DNA of 64,000 nt from Ectobius pallidus (GCA_964059195.1 CAXKWD010000007.1:58715163-58779162), one strand, 5' to 3'; positions 1-11,534 are shown, counted from the first letter of the stretch. Numbers and translations are program-made. Notes: generated by a model from the letters alone, not told the origin.

Positions 1-377
1 TTTATCATTGCGCAATGTTCCCAATGTAGTATAAAGTAATTTATTTCACGAAATACCCACCGAAATAGAAGGAAATTAACACCGAAATCAGCCATTTAAT
101 TTCACCAATAAATCAGGGCACTAGTTATGAACAGTGATATTAATTTGGTATTAGACCTGAATAGCCCGCCGGTTCCTTCCCCTCGCTTCCGAGCATGCAC
201 ATTCACCTATTGTACCATGGCTACCTTGACAGTTTTAACGATGTTTTATAAAAGGTGTGGAAGGGTAAAAAGCTTCTGCATTTAGTTAAGTAATAAAATC
301 AGGTAAACTGATATAACAAAGTGCCAGTATGCTTTTTTAATCAGTAATAATTGCAGTTATGATATACAGAAAATACG

Positions 378-410
<33 letters not shown>

Positions 411-1590
411 AGATCTCCGAGTTAAACTCCAGATCGATTCATTAAGCAGGGCTTACGGAAGAACAAAGGTCTAAAGTTTGATTCTTAACCTTAATTCATA
501 TTGGTATGCACTGATATACTAATTCTTAAAATATGTAAACATTTTACAAAATGCATTGACAATGAAATAGTACAGTAAGCCAATAAGAAGAGGATAGTTC
601 CACCTAGCGGTATGCAGTTTTGTTCTGAGTATAGGCTTATGCAATTTTAACGCAACGCAATAACTTTAAAGCTAGCTTCTGTTCGTGAAATAACATTTAT
701 AGGCTTATGTTATTCTTTAGGAATGATGTAGGTCAATGAAAGACAATGAATTCCCAGTTTTTTTTAAAAGAAAAATGTAATACTTTTTTAAGCACATTGA
801 CAAAATAGGACACAAGAATGGAATAGGCTCAATTTAACACAATTGATAATAATAAAAAAAAATTTTGCTTCAGGGTGGACTCGAACGTGATATCTCTTGA
901 TTACTAGACAAGCATCTTACCCCAAGACCAAACTACACTACGACATTTGAGTGTCCAATACCATAGAATACTATCTCGTGGTAGCTCACAGAAAAGAATA
1001 ATCACCGTATTTCGAAATTAGGCTATATTTCGAGCCTTCTAGTTATCTTATGTTACAATATAGAATAATTTCATTCATTGGTAACATAATATTTGCGATA
1101 TTCTAGTCATAAATGCGAATTTGGCCCTCACTAAAGCAGAGTACCAACTTAACCAAATTCTCAGAAGTTAATGTTTTTATTTATTAAGAGGTCAGGGATT
1201 ATAAATCTGACATAGGCTGAAGTAAAATTCAATGCTTTAATCTAATTGTAATCAATTTTAGCAAAATAATTAGTCATTATACAACAGCATTTCGTCTATA
1301 ATCGTACATATGGGAACATTTGTTTTTCATGTAGGTGTCAACTGTCCATGGCAACTGAAGGAAGCTTTATAAGCTGTCATTAATTGATGACGCTATAAGA
1401 AAGAACCGAGAATTTGATTTTGCATTTGAAGAAGGTGCCTTCTTTTTACCCTCCTTTACTAAAGAAGGTTTCGACAGGAATTGAAGGGTTGTACCAGAAT
1501 TACTCTTTATTTACCTTAGTTACGGGACTCGCCCGCTGATTGGTTGGCCGCGAGCCAATCAAAATGCTTCGAAATGAACCAAAATATTAT
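1..1590. other. AT-rich sequence without a recognisable gene
   Basis: No reading frame here resembles a known protein and none is long. The stretch holds an uninterrupted poly-T run at about 379-406, which could be the poly-A tail of a minus-strand retroposon, although I cannot define a body for it. A tRNA-like segment at 874-945 is listed separately. Otherwise I see nothing assignable. Confidence 0.6.
874..945 (-). repeat. Degenerate tRNA-like segment, possible SINE head
   Basis: Read on the minus strand, this segment has a box A-like stretch (GGTCTTGGGGTAAGATGC) and a box B-like stretch (GTTCGAGTCC) at roughly tRNA spacing. The anticodon-arm region could form a short stem. The T stem pairs poorly and no acceptor stem is convincing, so a functional tRNA gene is unlikely. 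A relic of a tRNA-derived SINE or a tRNA pseudogene fits best. Confidence is low because no flanking duplication or SINE body was identified. Confidence 0.3.
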
Positions 1591-1611
1591 AATTAATTTG
1601 ACTGATAATTA

Positions 1612-2085
1612 CTCTTTATTTCGGTACTGGACAACCGATTAGGTCCAAATTCAATAGGCTTATTGCCATGATTGTTATAAATAAGTATATGAAGTTTCAT
1701 GAAAATCCGATAAAGCGTATTTGAGTTACCGCGCCTTTTCTTATATGATACCATAAAAGGGCACTAAATTGGGTATTATTCCGGTACCGGCCAACCGATT
1801 TGGTCCAATATCAACAGACATCTTCCCATAGACATTATAAATAGGTATTCCAAGTTTCATGAAAATCCGATAAAGCGTATGTGAGTTATGGCGCCTTTAA
1901 AATATACACTAAATTGGGTTTTACTCCGGTATCGGTGAACCGATTTGGTCCAATTTTAATAGGGTTCTTCCCATGGACATTATAAACGCGTATACCAAGT
2001 TTCATTAAAATTCGATAAAGCGTATTTGAGTTAGAGCGCGTACAGACACACGGACGGACGGACGGACAGACGGACAGACATTTTT
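1612..2085. repeat. Three diverged ~145-bp tandem units ending in an ACGG/ACAG microsatellite
   Basis: The phrases ACCGATTTGGTCCAAT, AGTTTCATGAAAATCCGATA and AAGCGTATTTGAGTTA recur three times in the same order, with units starting near 1620, 1780 and 1925. The last unit runs into a short (ACGG)n/(ACAG)n tract at about 2043-2081. The units differ by substitutions and small indels, so this is an old tandem array or the repetitive tail of a retroelement. No protein is encoded; frames crossing it are chance. Confidence 0.7.
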
Positions 2086-2133
2086 CGTCCCCCACACAAT
2101 CTCATAAAGTACCATACTGGCACTTAATAATAG

Positions 2134-2857
2134 GGGTCATTCCAAATCAAATCATCCAGAGAAAACAACATTTTGCACCCCACCCCCTCAGATTTTCTTG
2201 AAATTTTTTTTACATCATCTATGGACAAATATAACAACCCGTATTTTTCATTTTGTGCAAATTCACTTTAGTTTTTTTGTTATGATTTTTTTTAAATTGC
2301 GTGTTTTTAGACAATTTGTTGCTAGGAGTGCAGGTTGAAAGTGGCACGTTTTGGTAAAAAATTATTTGTAAAGTTGTTACTTCATATTAAGTCATGAAAC
2401 CCAACTGTTCTTACTTAAAATTTCACCAGGATTCCAAATATCTTATTGAAAATAACATTTGACTAACATAAAACTTTGTTTTTACTCTTCAAAGTTTGTG
2501 CTTCTGAACTTTTTTCCACCGTGCAGTCATATAAGTAAAAGTTCATAACTTTTTTCTGACTGGTGGTATCAGGCTGAAAAGGGTCTCATTTGAAAGAGGA
2601 TGAAACGTACTACAATAAACTTAGTATCAAATAAAATTCATGGGTATTTGATGTTATCATGTTATAAAAAAAAGAAAAAGTTTTATGGATGAAAATTTCC
2701 ATTTTAGCATTAACTGTTATCATTGCAAAAGTTAGATTAGTTATATTAATTTTATACAGCAATTAACATATAGATTTGTTCACTCTAATAGACCTAAAAA
2801 AAGGAATCACAAATTTTGTTTTGAAATCTAGGGTATTGTTAAGAATTTTTTTAGGTG
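2134..2857 (+). repeat. Left inverted terminal repeat of the long-TIR transposon
   Basis: This arm matches the right arm in inverse orientation across its whole length, with scattered substitutions. It includes the stretch around TGCTAGGAGTGCAGGTTGAA and the stretch around GGGTATTTGATGTTATCATG. Similarity fades near 2857 and is weakest over the innermost 75 bases. The length is unusual for cut-and-paste transposons but common in Sola and Polinton-type elements. No coding sequence is present. Confidence 0.85.
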
Positions 2858-3139
2858 ACAGTCAGGTGAATATGCTAAAACATAATAATATAAGACATAT
2901 TTTTTGTTTGAATGAAATTTAACTTTTACATGTTATGAAAGATTTTATTTTATGAAATTTTATTTTATGACTCTTTAAAAACCCAAAAATTAAATGATGT
3001 AATAATAAAAATTAGTACAGTAATTAAAATATTTTACAAAATTGGCATCAGATCATTTAAACATGATTGACCACAGGGTCCTGAATAAAATTAGTGCATG
3101 CCTCAACAGTTACAATACAAACAAATATAAATAGACACA
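2858..3139. other. Internal spacer of the long-TIR transposon
   Basis: AT-rich sequence between the left inverted repeat and the 3' end of the inserted LINE. No recognisable gene or signal. Confidence 0.5.
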
Positions 3140-3398
3140 TAATGAAATGAAATGATTAGCCTAAATGTCCCGTTAAGGGCAATGGCCTCCTCGAAGAGGG
3201 TAAGCTCGAATACACCTACATGTGGTGAGCTATTCCACATGAGGGATATTTGTGCTCTTGGGCTTTTATGCAATTCCTGGTCTTTGTCCACTTACATTAG
3301 TCTGGGTCATTGTGCACTTCATTGTAGTTTACGTCCTTACACTTGTTACGGTCCTATACACTTGTCTTCATAAGACTTCGGTCGCATATGCACTGGTT

Positions 3399-6283
3399 TC
3401 AGTCACTGTTCACTTGTCTTCTTAAGACTTTCCAGTCATTCCTTTTTCTTGCTCTGGTTGACCACTGTCGTCCTACAAGTTCCTTGAAGAGATCAGCCCA
3501 TCTCTGTCTTGGTCTTCTGGGGAATCTTCTTCCAGTACGAGGGTCCCACATTGTGGCCTTGTATGTCCATCTGTCATCTTTGAGTCTTGCGACGTGGCCT
3601 CCCCACTTCCATTTGGTGTTGGTGGATTGCAGTGCAGGGTCGGTAACTGCTGACATCTTCTGTAGTGTTTCATTTGTAACTCTGTCCCTCAACGATATGC
3701 CTAGGATTTTTCTCACCATATTTCTTTTGCACACTTGGAGACTGTTGCGAAGTTTAGAAGTGAGAGCCCACGTCTGACAACCATACAACAATACCGGCAT
3801 TACACAGGTCTCTAGCGTTTCGGTTCTGAGTTTTCTGCTGAGAGTTTTCTCCAGGAGGATGAACTTGAGGGACCAAAAAGCCTTCCATGCGAGAGAAATC
3901 CTTCTTTTTACTTCTTTCTCAGTCTTCTGGTGGAATGATACTATTTGTCCTAAGTAGCCTACACATATTCCGATACATATTGCAGTACTGTGCCATCTAC
4001 AGTTATAGGTGTCGCCGGTCCGTTTGACATTACCTGTGTTTTGGTCTTGTTCATCCGGAGGCCTGCTAATCTGCTGGAGTTAGATAGATCTTGAAGCATC
4101 GACTGAAGTTCACTGGGTGATTTGGCAAACAGTACGATGTCGTCAGCAAACCTTAGATTACTTAACCTGCTACCATTTATACTTATTCCACAGTCCTGGT
4201 TCCAGTGTAGTTTGCGGAACGTGCTTTCTAGTACGCTTGTAAATAATTTAGGGGATATTGGGTCTCCCTGACGTACTCCTCTATGGAGCTGAAATGTTTC
4301 ACCTTCGATTTCTGTTTTCACCTTGGCACAGCTCTGGTTATAAATTTTGTTGAGTATGCTGATGTATTTGTTGTTGACTCCCTGTGTGTGAAGCTTGTAT
4401 TACACTCTCATGCTCGACCGAGTCGAAAGCCTTGCTGTAGTCTACGAAGGCAATATACACTGTTTGATGGAATTCTTCAGCTTTTTCCATTACCTGGCTC
4501 ACAGTTTGGAGGTGGTCTGCAGTACTGTATCCAGAGCGGAAACCCGCTTGTTCGTGTGGTTGATTTTCATCCAGAATTTTTGTTAATCTTCTAGTGATTA
4601 TTTTTGAAAACAGCTTATACAAACTTGACATGAGACTTATGGGTCGATAATTGTTGAGGTCATCTTTCGTGCCTTTCTTGTGGAGGAGGATTATTGTGCT
4701 TGTTTTCCACTGGTCTGGTATTTCTTCTGCATCTATAATTTTGTTAAAGATAATGGTGATCGCTGGTATCAGGTGGTCTGAGGCTTGCTTCAAGAATTCG
4801 TTGTATATTCCATCCTCGCCGGGGGTCTTTCCGTTCCTCAATTCATTGATTGCCGTCCGAACTTCGACCTGGGAGTTGTTGGTTGTGGGGTCTGATGTGT
4901 AGTTCCATACGGGATTTTGAAGAGAGCTTGTATATAGGTCTTTGTAGTACTTAGTGGCAGTTTCAATGATACTGTCCCTTGCAGTCGTGCGTTTTCCTGA
5001 CGAGTCTTTGGTTCCTAATATCCATTGTTTACCTCCACTTATTTCTCTTTTTGCCTTTCTGATTGATTTGGAAGATTCTAGTATCTGTCGCGTAGAAGAT
5101 GCTTGGTATTCTCGGATGTCTTTTCGTATTTCTCTTTTAGTTCTTTTATCTATCTTAGCGTACTCTTCTCTATTATCTTCTGAGTCATCTCTGACTTGGT
5201 TCATCTCCGATCTTCGTTCAATTAGTGCTAGAGTAGTCTCGCTTAGTTTTCCGTCGTGTTTCTCTGTTTTGTCTGCCTTTTTGTGTCACCATATGCTTGG
5301 AGCATGCATTGCTCTAATGAGTCGTATACTTCCTGTGTCCCTCTTTCTGTTCTGAGGTCTAACTGCAAGAGCCGGTGTTGCATTTGTGTCTTGTACTGTT
5401 TATTGTCTAGTGCTTCTATGCTTGGTTTAGAGCGTTCTTCCATTGTCGCCTTCTTTCTAATTTTATTGTTGCTTTTACCATTCTGTGATCTGTGCTGAAT
5501 TTTAAGTTTGTTATGATCCGGATGTCTTTTATGGAATTCTGTCTGTTACTTAGGATGTAGTCAATTTCATTCTTCGTGTTGCCGTCGGGTGATCTCCAAG
5601 TCCGTCTGTTTTCGGGATTTTTCTTGAAGAAGGTGTTGGCTATTTTCAATCCATGTTCTTGCGCAAACTGTACTAGTCTGTCTCCTCTTTCATTCCTCCT
5701 CCCATATCCATACGGTCCAACCTGTTCTTCTTCTATGTGACTGCGTGGTCCCACTTTGCTGTTGAAGTCTCCTATTATTAGGTTCGTTGGTGACTTGTAT
5801 TTTTCTACTGTAGTGTCTAAATTCTTGTAAAGTCCTCTAATTCATCTTCGCTGCATGCTTCTGTGGGAGCATAAACTTGAATGATTGTTGTTGGAGAGCC
5901 TTTCGTTGCTAATTTCAGGACCGCTATTCTTTCTGAAATTCCATCCAGTACAAGTAACTTACCATGTGCTTTATGCTTCGTTTGATAATGAAGCCAACGC
6001 CTCTTTGGCCTGGGGCTGTGCCTATGTGAAACATTAAATCACCGTTTCCTTTTTCTGTTATGGATTCCCCCATCCTTCTTACTTCACTTAGGCCTAATAC
6101 ATCGAACTTTATTTCTTTTAAGGCATTGTCCAGTTCTTCAGCTCTGTCGCAGGTTCTGAGAGTTTGTACATTTAGAGTCGCTATTATTATTTCTGGTCTA
6201 GAGTTTACTTGGTGTTTGTTGGCCGGTGTATTATGACGTTTTACGTTACTTGTGGTCGGGACAGGGTCTGCCAGTTTACCCAC
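3399..6283 (-). pseudogene. Endonuclease-reverse transcriptase, RTE-like LINE (broken)
   Basis: In life this protein nicks target DNA and primes cDNA synthesis from the nick. The N-terminal endonuclease is at 6283-5416 (motifs ATLNVQTLRT, LGLSEVRRMGE, NEIDYILSNR). The reverse transcriptase is at 5204-3959, with YRPISLMSSLYKLFSK, the motif-A region FVDYSKAFDSVEHE, RGVRQGDPISPKLF, and the catalytic FADD in LRFADDIVLFAK. The C-terminal part at 3800-3399 has the LLYGCQTWALT and RPRQRWADLFKEL motifs characteristic of the RTE group. Frame changes near 5900, 5400, 4330 and 3850 make it non-functional. Confidence 0.85.
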
Positions 6284-6760
6284 TGGTTGTTTATTAGTAG
6301 CTTTTGGTACCCCACTTTCACATCTTTGCCTTTCTCTCTCTCTTCTTTTGCTCTGGTTCTGAGAGCCTGTTGGATCTCTCTTTCCTGTTTAGTAAGATCG
6401 GAATCTATGTAGCAATCTTGTCCTTTGAGTTTGCTTTTGTTTTTCATGACTGCAATTTTATCATCCATTGTCTTGAGTTCTACCTTGACGAAACCTCTGT
6501 CTAATTTGTCTTTACCTAAATATGTCGCTCTATTGTAGATTTCTTTACACTCGATTTGTCTGAGTATGTTTTTTATTTTTTCATCTTGTGCTTTGCCTGT
6601 TTCTTCGTCAAAATCTTTGCTTTTTATGATTGCATTGTTTCTTTTATCTTTGCGTTGTCTGCGCTCCTCTGCTTCTTCTAGTACCTTGAGTCTGTCTTCT
6701 ACGCGCCTGACTACTTCTCTTGAAGCATTTTCTCCATTTGTGACTGTTCACTTCTCTTGG
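6241..6760 (-). pseudogene. LINE ORF1-like basic coiled-coil region (RTE-like element)
   Basis: The minus-strand translation upstream of the endonuclease is rich in Lys, Glu and Arg with heptad-like spacing, for example QEREIQQALRTRAKEE. It resembles the coiled-coil first ORF of LINEs that bind their own RNA. At least two frame changes interrupt it and no intact start is visible. It ends where the endonuclease frame begins. Assignment rests on composition and position, not on a specific family match. Confidence 0.5.
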
Positions 6761-6767
6761 AGACACA

Positions 6768-7195
6768 AGACCATTAAGTATAATATAAATGTCTGTGGAG
6801 AATACAAAGGGAGTCCTTTATTACTCCCAACAGGATGGTAGGTTTAGCATTATCATAATAGTAAATCATGTGACTCACAGACAAGAGACCATACAAAAGA
6901 ACTTGTCAGTACAGGTCAAGAGGAACATTGGCTTCTCTTACCTCAGTTAGTTTTGAAACTCTGTTGTGACAGTTCATCTTAGTTCATTATTAACAAGTAT
7001 GCTAATTGTGAACAGTAGTTTTGTGAAATAGTTTTTCTAATAAGTCAGAAAATGTGAGTTTTGGATTTAGTTTTTTGTGCAGTGAGTAAATTAGAGTTGG
7101 CCTAAATTGTTGTCCTTTAAACATTTTGAGAGATTTTAGTGTTATCAAGATGAATTACAATATAGGCTAATTTAGGTTGACTACTTGCTGTAAAA
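6768..7195. other. Leader region of the long-TIR transposon gene
   Basis: Between the LINE's upstream flank and the first ATG of the transposon gene. AT-rich, no frame of note. It presumably held the promoter and 5' untranslated region of the transposon gene; no specific motif stands out. Confidence 0.4.
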
Positions 7196-8347
7196 ATGAG
7201 TTCAGATGAAGAGTTGATGTTATCACCTAAAGAACAGTGCAGTGCGGGACTGATAACTAATTCCCAATGTCATAGTAAAGATTTTACAGATAAGGAAGAA
7301 AATCTGCTGGTTTCAAAAATTTACCTGATCAAGTACAGGAAATTCTTAGTTGGAGGATAGCAAGAACATTGACTCCTACTTCTAATGTAGGTTTGCACCA
7401 CTTTCTATACTATACAGAGTATTATGAAAATAAACAAAAGAAGTGTTGTGACTCAAACAAAGTCCACAAAAAAGTAATTAAAGCAGGGTTAAGTCTGATT
7501 ACATTAAAATTTGCTAAAGAAGTAAAAAGAAAAAAAGGTATCGTATTAATTCCAGGCAAAAAGATTTGTGACAACTGCAGAAAAAAGTTGCTTTGCATCA
7601 TGATGATGAAGAAGAAGACAACGACCAGAAAAGTGTTTGTAGTCAGTCTTATGAAGGAGAATTTAGTGGCAGTAGTGTTTTAACACCTGTGAAGAAATTT
7701 AAAAAAATTGATACACCTTCAAAAGTTTTAGAAAAGTATGAATTAGACTCAAGTATGGCAACAATAGGAGTTTAACCAATAAAAGTTAAATCATTAGCAT
7801 CAGGATCAAAGGTAAAATATGCCAAACGAAAAATTAATGAAATTAAAAATAAAATGCAAACAAAGGTTTCGCGTGTTTTGGGGCTACCAGAAAATGAACT
7901 ACAATCTGATTATTCAATTTCATCAACAGAATCTAACTTATATCTCCAGTAGCACAAAAGGCCCAAGATTTGGACCACCTAGTCAATGCCATTGAAGAGA
8001 AACTTGCAGTCACCAAAAGTAAAAGAGAGATAATTCAAATTTTAACACTGACACCCCAATCATGGTCAAGAAAAAAAACAGCTTCAGAATTTAAAGTGAC
8101 CGAGTACATGGTTAGAAAGGCACACCAGTTGCATAAAAGAAAGGGAATATTATCTTTGGCCAGAACACAAAAATACTGGAAGAGAGGATAAGTGCTGGGT
8201 CCCTTTTACAGACATAATTTGCTCCATAGATATACCAGAATTAAGTTCTCAAGTCGGACGAATGATGTTCAGTCTTTCAAAAAAAAGTGAAAAAAAAACA
8301 TTAATGCTGCCTGGCCAAGGAAAGATTAGGCCAAACACATTGGTAAG
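7196..8347 (+). pseudogene. Transposon-encoded protein of an insect repeat family (broken, 3' truncated)
   Basis: A first ATG at 7196 opens an acidic N-terminus. The frame breaks in an A-rich run at about 7318 and continues to a cysteine motif (KKICDNCRKKL, about 7558-7590). It breaks again near 7600, meets a stop at 7773, and resumes. The segment at 7970-8140 (IIQILTLTPQSWS, then VTEYMVRKAHQL) resembles, from memory, a conserved block of multi-copy proteins in arthropod genomes that I take to be transposon products. A further frame change near 8165 leads to a segment ending in GTAAGT at 8342-8347, a possible intron donor. The downstream catalytic part is absent. Alternative: a different superfamily carrying the same domain. 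Confidence 0.6.
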
Positions 8348-8476
8348 TCATAAAATTGCATTATCTTTAAGCACACCCAAGCTACCTTTCTTTTTAATCC
8401 TACCTAAAAATCTTAAATATTAGGCTATCCTTGATATCAAAATTGAATTTATAACTAGTATTTTTAAGCCTAATAG

Positions 8477-10286
8477 CACAGTATACGTATTAATACAGTA
8501 AGGAAACTGTGTGTTAAAAGTCCTATGAAGACTTGTTAGCTGGGCGACACTAGCGCTCCATGCGGCGGTTGAGTAAAACTGCATTCTCACCATATAAAAT
8601 AACTTGGGAAAATGCATAAACACATAACAAAATATGTTATAATAAGAGAAAAAAATCTTCTTTCAAAACTGAATTTTAAATTTAAGAAACAATGAAGCAT
8701 GTATTATATTTTAGTTAAGATCAGGCACAATTTTTAAATGCCACTTACCTGTAACTTGCACTGCAGTTCCTAGGGCTATTCTTATTACAAGTTTTAATAA
8801 CTTCAAGATGATTCTTGGAAAACCAATTATAACTCATTTTTATTTTTAAAAGTAGCCTAATATTACATTAGAATAGAAATGTCATCATTTTACAAAAATA
8901 ATACAATATTACATAAGATACAATACAACATTCAAATAAAAATATAGGTTTCTATCAATATTTCTCAATTTCTAATACTCCAAAACTGCTTTTAGTATAC
9001 AGTCGGTACAGCAGTTTTAATTAAAGAGTTCTTATTGGAATTCATAAACTGGCTGTTTTCGAAGTGTTCCAAACATAGGCGGCAATTTACATTTAAATAT
9101 TTTACAGTTTTTGTTAGTAGGTCTTCTCACCGACTATTGATGACCCATTTTTTACACCTGAAATCATTACAACAATTGAAGGTAGATCGAAGCCGTAAGA
9201 TACAGAAACAAAATACAATCTCAACAATGAAGTTGAGGACGAGCAGTGTGACAAACCTATATTCAAAGGTCACTCTTTAATATAATTTATAACTTAAACG
9301 TTGATTTTAAAGGTGGGAAAAACCTTGGACTAGATACGCTTCTTAACAGTAGCCTATTTTAGGTAAGCCTATTGCTTGCCTAGGTTTGGATAATGATGTC
9401 ATGTTAGTTTACTGTCGCAAACACCTTAAAGGCACATGTATCCGAGAATTTATGATGTAAGATTATGTTTTCGTCATCTTTACGCCTACATCGTGTTCGA
9501 GAAAATAAATATCGTACCGCCTGTAAAATCGGCTATGTGCACTTTTTTACGAAATTGAGTTATGTGCACTGATATTCCTTAGCATTGATCCTTACAACCG
9601 GGCATGTGGATCTTTGATTGTCAGGTTTGTGCAAGCAAAGAAAAAAAAATCGGCTACATGCTGCAAAATGGCCATGTGCATTAGAGCTCACATAGCCATT
9701 CTTGACTGCCAACACGGCACACATGTTTGTATACATAACCGGCCCTGACATATACATTACAATGCACATAGGAAATAAGCTGCACCGCAGCAAATATTGT
9801 GTTATCTTAAGCGATCACAATACGACATCCTAAATATTGTTATCTTTAACCGTGATATAGACTGCTGACATTTTCATTTCATTAGTATCTATTGTTAGAA
9901 ATTACAACATAATTAAAGATAAAAATATTACATTAAAGTAAATGTAAACATAACCACACCAGAACATGTGTCAAGAGTAAGCCAGCAGGCATACAATAAA
10001 TATTAAGTATTTTTCTTCTTACCTTTCTGGATCTTTTGGGAAAGTGAAGAAATGCAATTCAGGATTTCTTCCTTTATTGTTACTGCAATTTATAGCGGAA
10101 CAATAACATCCTTCCCAAACACGCATTGCTATAAAAATTCAAGACTCCTATTTATTTCCATTCTTCCCGCAGTAGTGATTGTAGTATTACTCAATGGCCG
10201 GTAGGATCGCATGGAATCTGCGCGCGCATGCCCGTATGGCAGAAAAACGGACTGAGTTTCTTTACTGTATTAATACGTATACTGTG
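8477..10286 (-). mobile_element. P-superfamily transposon (internally deleted) with 32-bp inverted repeats
   Basis: The ends are inverted copies over 32 bp with one mismatch, starting CACAGTATACGTATTAATAC. Both flanks carry CTAATAG (8470-8476 and 10287-10293), a 7-bp match where the P family makes 8-bp duplications. The minus strand encodes a THAP domain split by an intron, the hallmark DNA-binding domain of P transposases. The element interrupts the right inverted repeat of the long-TIR transposon and is therefore younger. At 1.8 kb it lacks room for the RNase H-like and GTP-binding parts of a P transposase, so it is a non-autonomous remnant. Confidence 0.75.
8992..10126 (-). pseudogene. THAP-domain exons of a P-type transposase
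   Basis: Exon 1 runs from an ATG at 10126 to 10023 and ends at GTAAG. It holds the first zinc ligands (Cys9 and Cys14 in CSAINC) and the conserved FFTFPKDPE. Exon 2 starts after an AG at 9158 and keeps the phase. It holds the conserved Trp, the Cys-x2-His pair in LCLEHFE (about 9075-9064) and the terminal AVPT box (about 9010-8995). Thus all C2CH ligands and the AVPT signature of a THAP domain are present. An in-frame TGA at 9129-9127 replaces what is probably an Arg codon, so the copy is dead. A stop follows shortly after the AVPT box. Confidence 0.75.
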
Positions 10287-11077
10287 CTAATAGAGTGTAC
10301 AAGCTGTATTAATTGTTGTATAAAATCAATATAACTAATCAACCTTTTGCATTGATAACAGTTTAATGCTAAAATGGAAATTTTCATATATAATACTTTT
10401 TCTTTTTTTATAACATGATAACATCAAATACCCATGAATTTTATTTAATACTATTGTGGTACATTTCATCCTCTTTCAAATGAGACCTTTTTCAGCCTGA
10501 TACCACCAGTCAGAAAAAAGTTATGAACTTTTACTTATATGACTGCACAGAAGAAAAAAGTTCAGAAGCACAAACTTTGAAGAGTAAAAACAAAGTTTTA
10601 TGTTAGTCAAATGTTATTTTCAATAAGATATTTGGAATCCTGGTGAAATTTTAAGTAAGAACAGTTGAGTTTCATGACTTAATATTAAGTAAACTTAACA
10701 ACTTTACAAATAATTTTTTACCAAAACGTGCCACTTTCAACCTGCACTCCTAGCAACAAATTGTCTAAAAACACGCAATTTTTAAAAAATCATAACAAAA
10801 AAACTAAAGTGAATTTGCACAAAATGAAAAATACGGGTTGTTATATTTGTCCATAGATGCTGTAAAAAAATTTTCATGAAAATCCGAGGGGGTGGGGTGC
10901 ACACCCCTGGATGATTTGACTTGGACTGACCCATAGGTAAATTCTAGGTCAGTGACAGGTTTTGTTAGGTTAGCAATGTTATGTTAGTTTAGGAGCAACA
11001 TACTGAATAGCGCGATGCCTATTATGTCTCACATTGAATCTCTTCTGCGATAGAACCCTAAATCCCTAACTCTCTAA

Positions 11078-11534
11078 AGCTCTATCCACAATGCGCAGTC
11101 GGCAGTTGTTAGTCGGTAGACGGTAGTTTGTAGTCAAAGTATAACGTGTGGTGATCAATGGACGCCATTCACAATGTGCAGTTGCAGACGACAGCATACA
11201 ATCGGCAGTTGGTAGACAGTAGTCGGCAGACGAGAAATTCTTCTCTGACTAAGAACTGAACGACTGCAAACTTAACATATTACGCGAATGAAAATTATTT
11301 ACTAGTGCAAATACACAGATTAGCATACTACGAGAAAGCAAGATGTGTTTATAACATATATTATCCAATTATAAAGCGATTCCTCCACCTTTTTTATCCT
11401 GTAAAATGTTTCCCTAACCTTAATGTCGACAGCATATTGTAGACGACTCGAGTGCTGCTCCCAAGCGGCCGATTGCAACAGCAAACTGCCGACTACTGAC
11501 TAACAACTGCCGACTGCGCATTGTGGATAGAGCT
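11078..11534. mobile_element. Harbinger-like MITE with 37-bp perfect inverted repeats and TAA target duplication
   Basis: The left end (11078-11114) and right end (11498-11534) are perfect inverted copies over 37 bp, starting AGCTCTATCCACAATGCGCA. TAA precedes and follows the element (11075-11077, 11535-11537), matching the 3-bp TWA target duplication of PIF/Harbinger elements. The interior holds repeated GTCGGCAGTTG-like words derived from the terminal sequence. No protein is encoded. Length is 457 bp, typical of a MITE. Confidence 0.8.

Larger units (their letters stand above)
3140..6760 (-). mobile_element. RTE-like LINE inserted in the long-TIR transposon
   Basis: A minus-strand non-LTR retrotransposon with an upstream basic coiled-coil region, an apurinic-type endonuclease and a reverse transcriptase, broken by several frameshifts. 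The 3' end is a short ATTTC repeat (read on the minus strand) rather than poly-A, as is common in RTE elements. AGACACA stands at both ends (3133-3139 and 6761-6767) and is a plausible 7-bp target duplication. At 3.6 kb it is close to full length for an RTE element. Confidence 0.75.
2134..10932 (+). mobile_element. DNA transposon with ~720-bp inverted terminal repeats and 4-bp target duplication (Sola-like?), with nested insertions
   Basis: The sequence from 2134 reappears inverted at the right end, finishing at 10932. The left end starts GGGTCATTCCAAATCAAATC and the right end, inverted, starts GGGTCAGTCCAAGTCAAATC. ATAG flanks both ends (2130-2133 and 10933-10936), a 4-bp target duplication. 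Between the repeats lies a decayed plus-strand gene (7196-8347). A LINE (3140-6760) and a P-type transposon (8477-10286) are inserted. Subtracting them leaves an element of roughly 3.4 kb. A 4-bp duplication with long inverted repeats agrees with the published description of the Sola superfamily, but no transposase catalytic core remains, so the superfamily is an inference. Confidence 0.8.
8402..10932 (-). repeat. Right inverted terminal repeat, split by a P-type transposon
   Basis: The right arm consists of 8402-8476 and 10294-10932. Between them sits an inserted transposon (8477-10286) and its duplicated CTAATAG (10287-10293). Joining the two pieces restores continuous inverted similarity to 2134-2857, which fixes the boundaries of the insertion independently of its own ends. 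Confidence 0.8.

Noticed and set aside
874..945. Functional tRNA gene
   Set aside because: T-stem and acceptor-stem pairing are poor; only the promoter-like boxes are recognisable.
1886..2095. Minus-strand frame of 69 codons rich in Cys and Arg
   Set aside because: It crosses the tandem repeat and the ACGG/ACAG microsatellite; composition explains the frame.
3343..3777. Plus-strand frame of 144 codons
   Set aside because: It is the complement of the RTE-like reverse transcriptase C-terminus, which has clear family motifs on the minus strand.
2134..10932. Polinton/Maverick because of the long inverted repeats
   Set aside because: Polintons make 6-bp duplications and are far larger with polymerase and integrase genes; here the duplication is 4 bp and no such genes are present.
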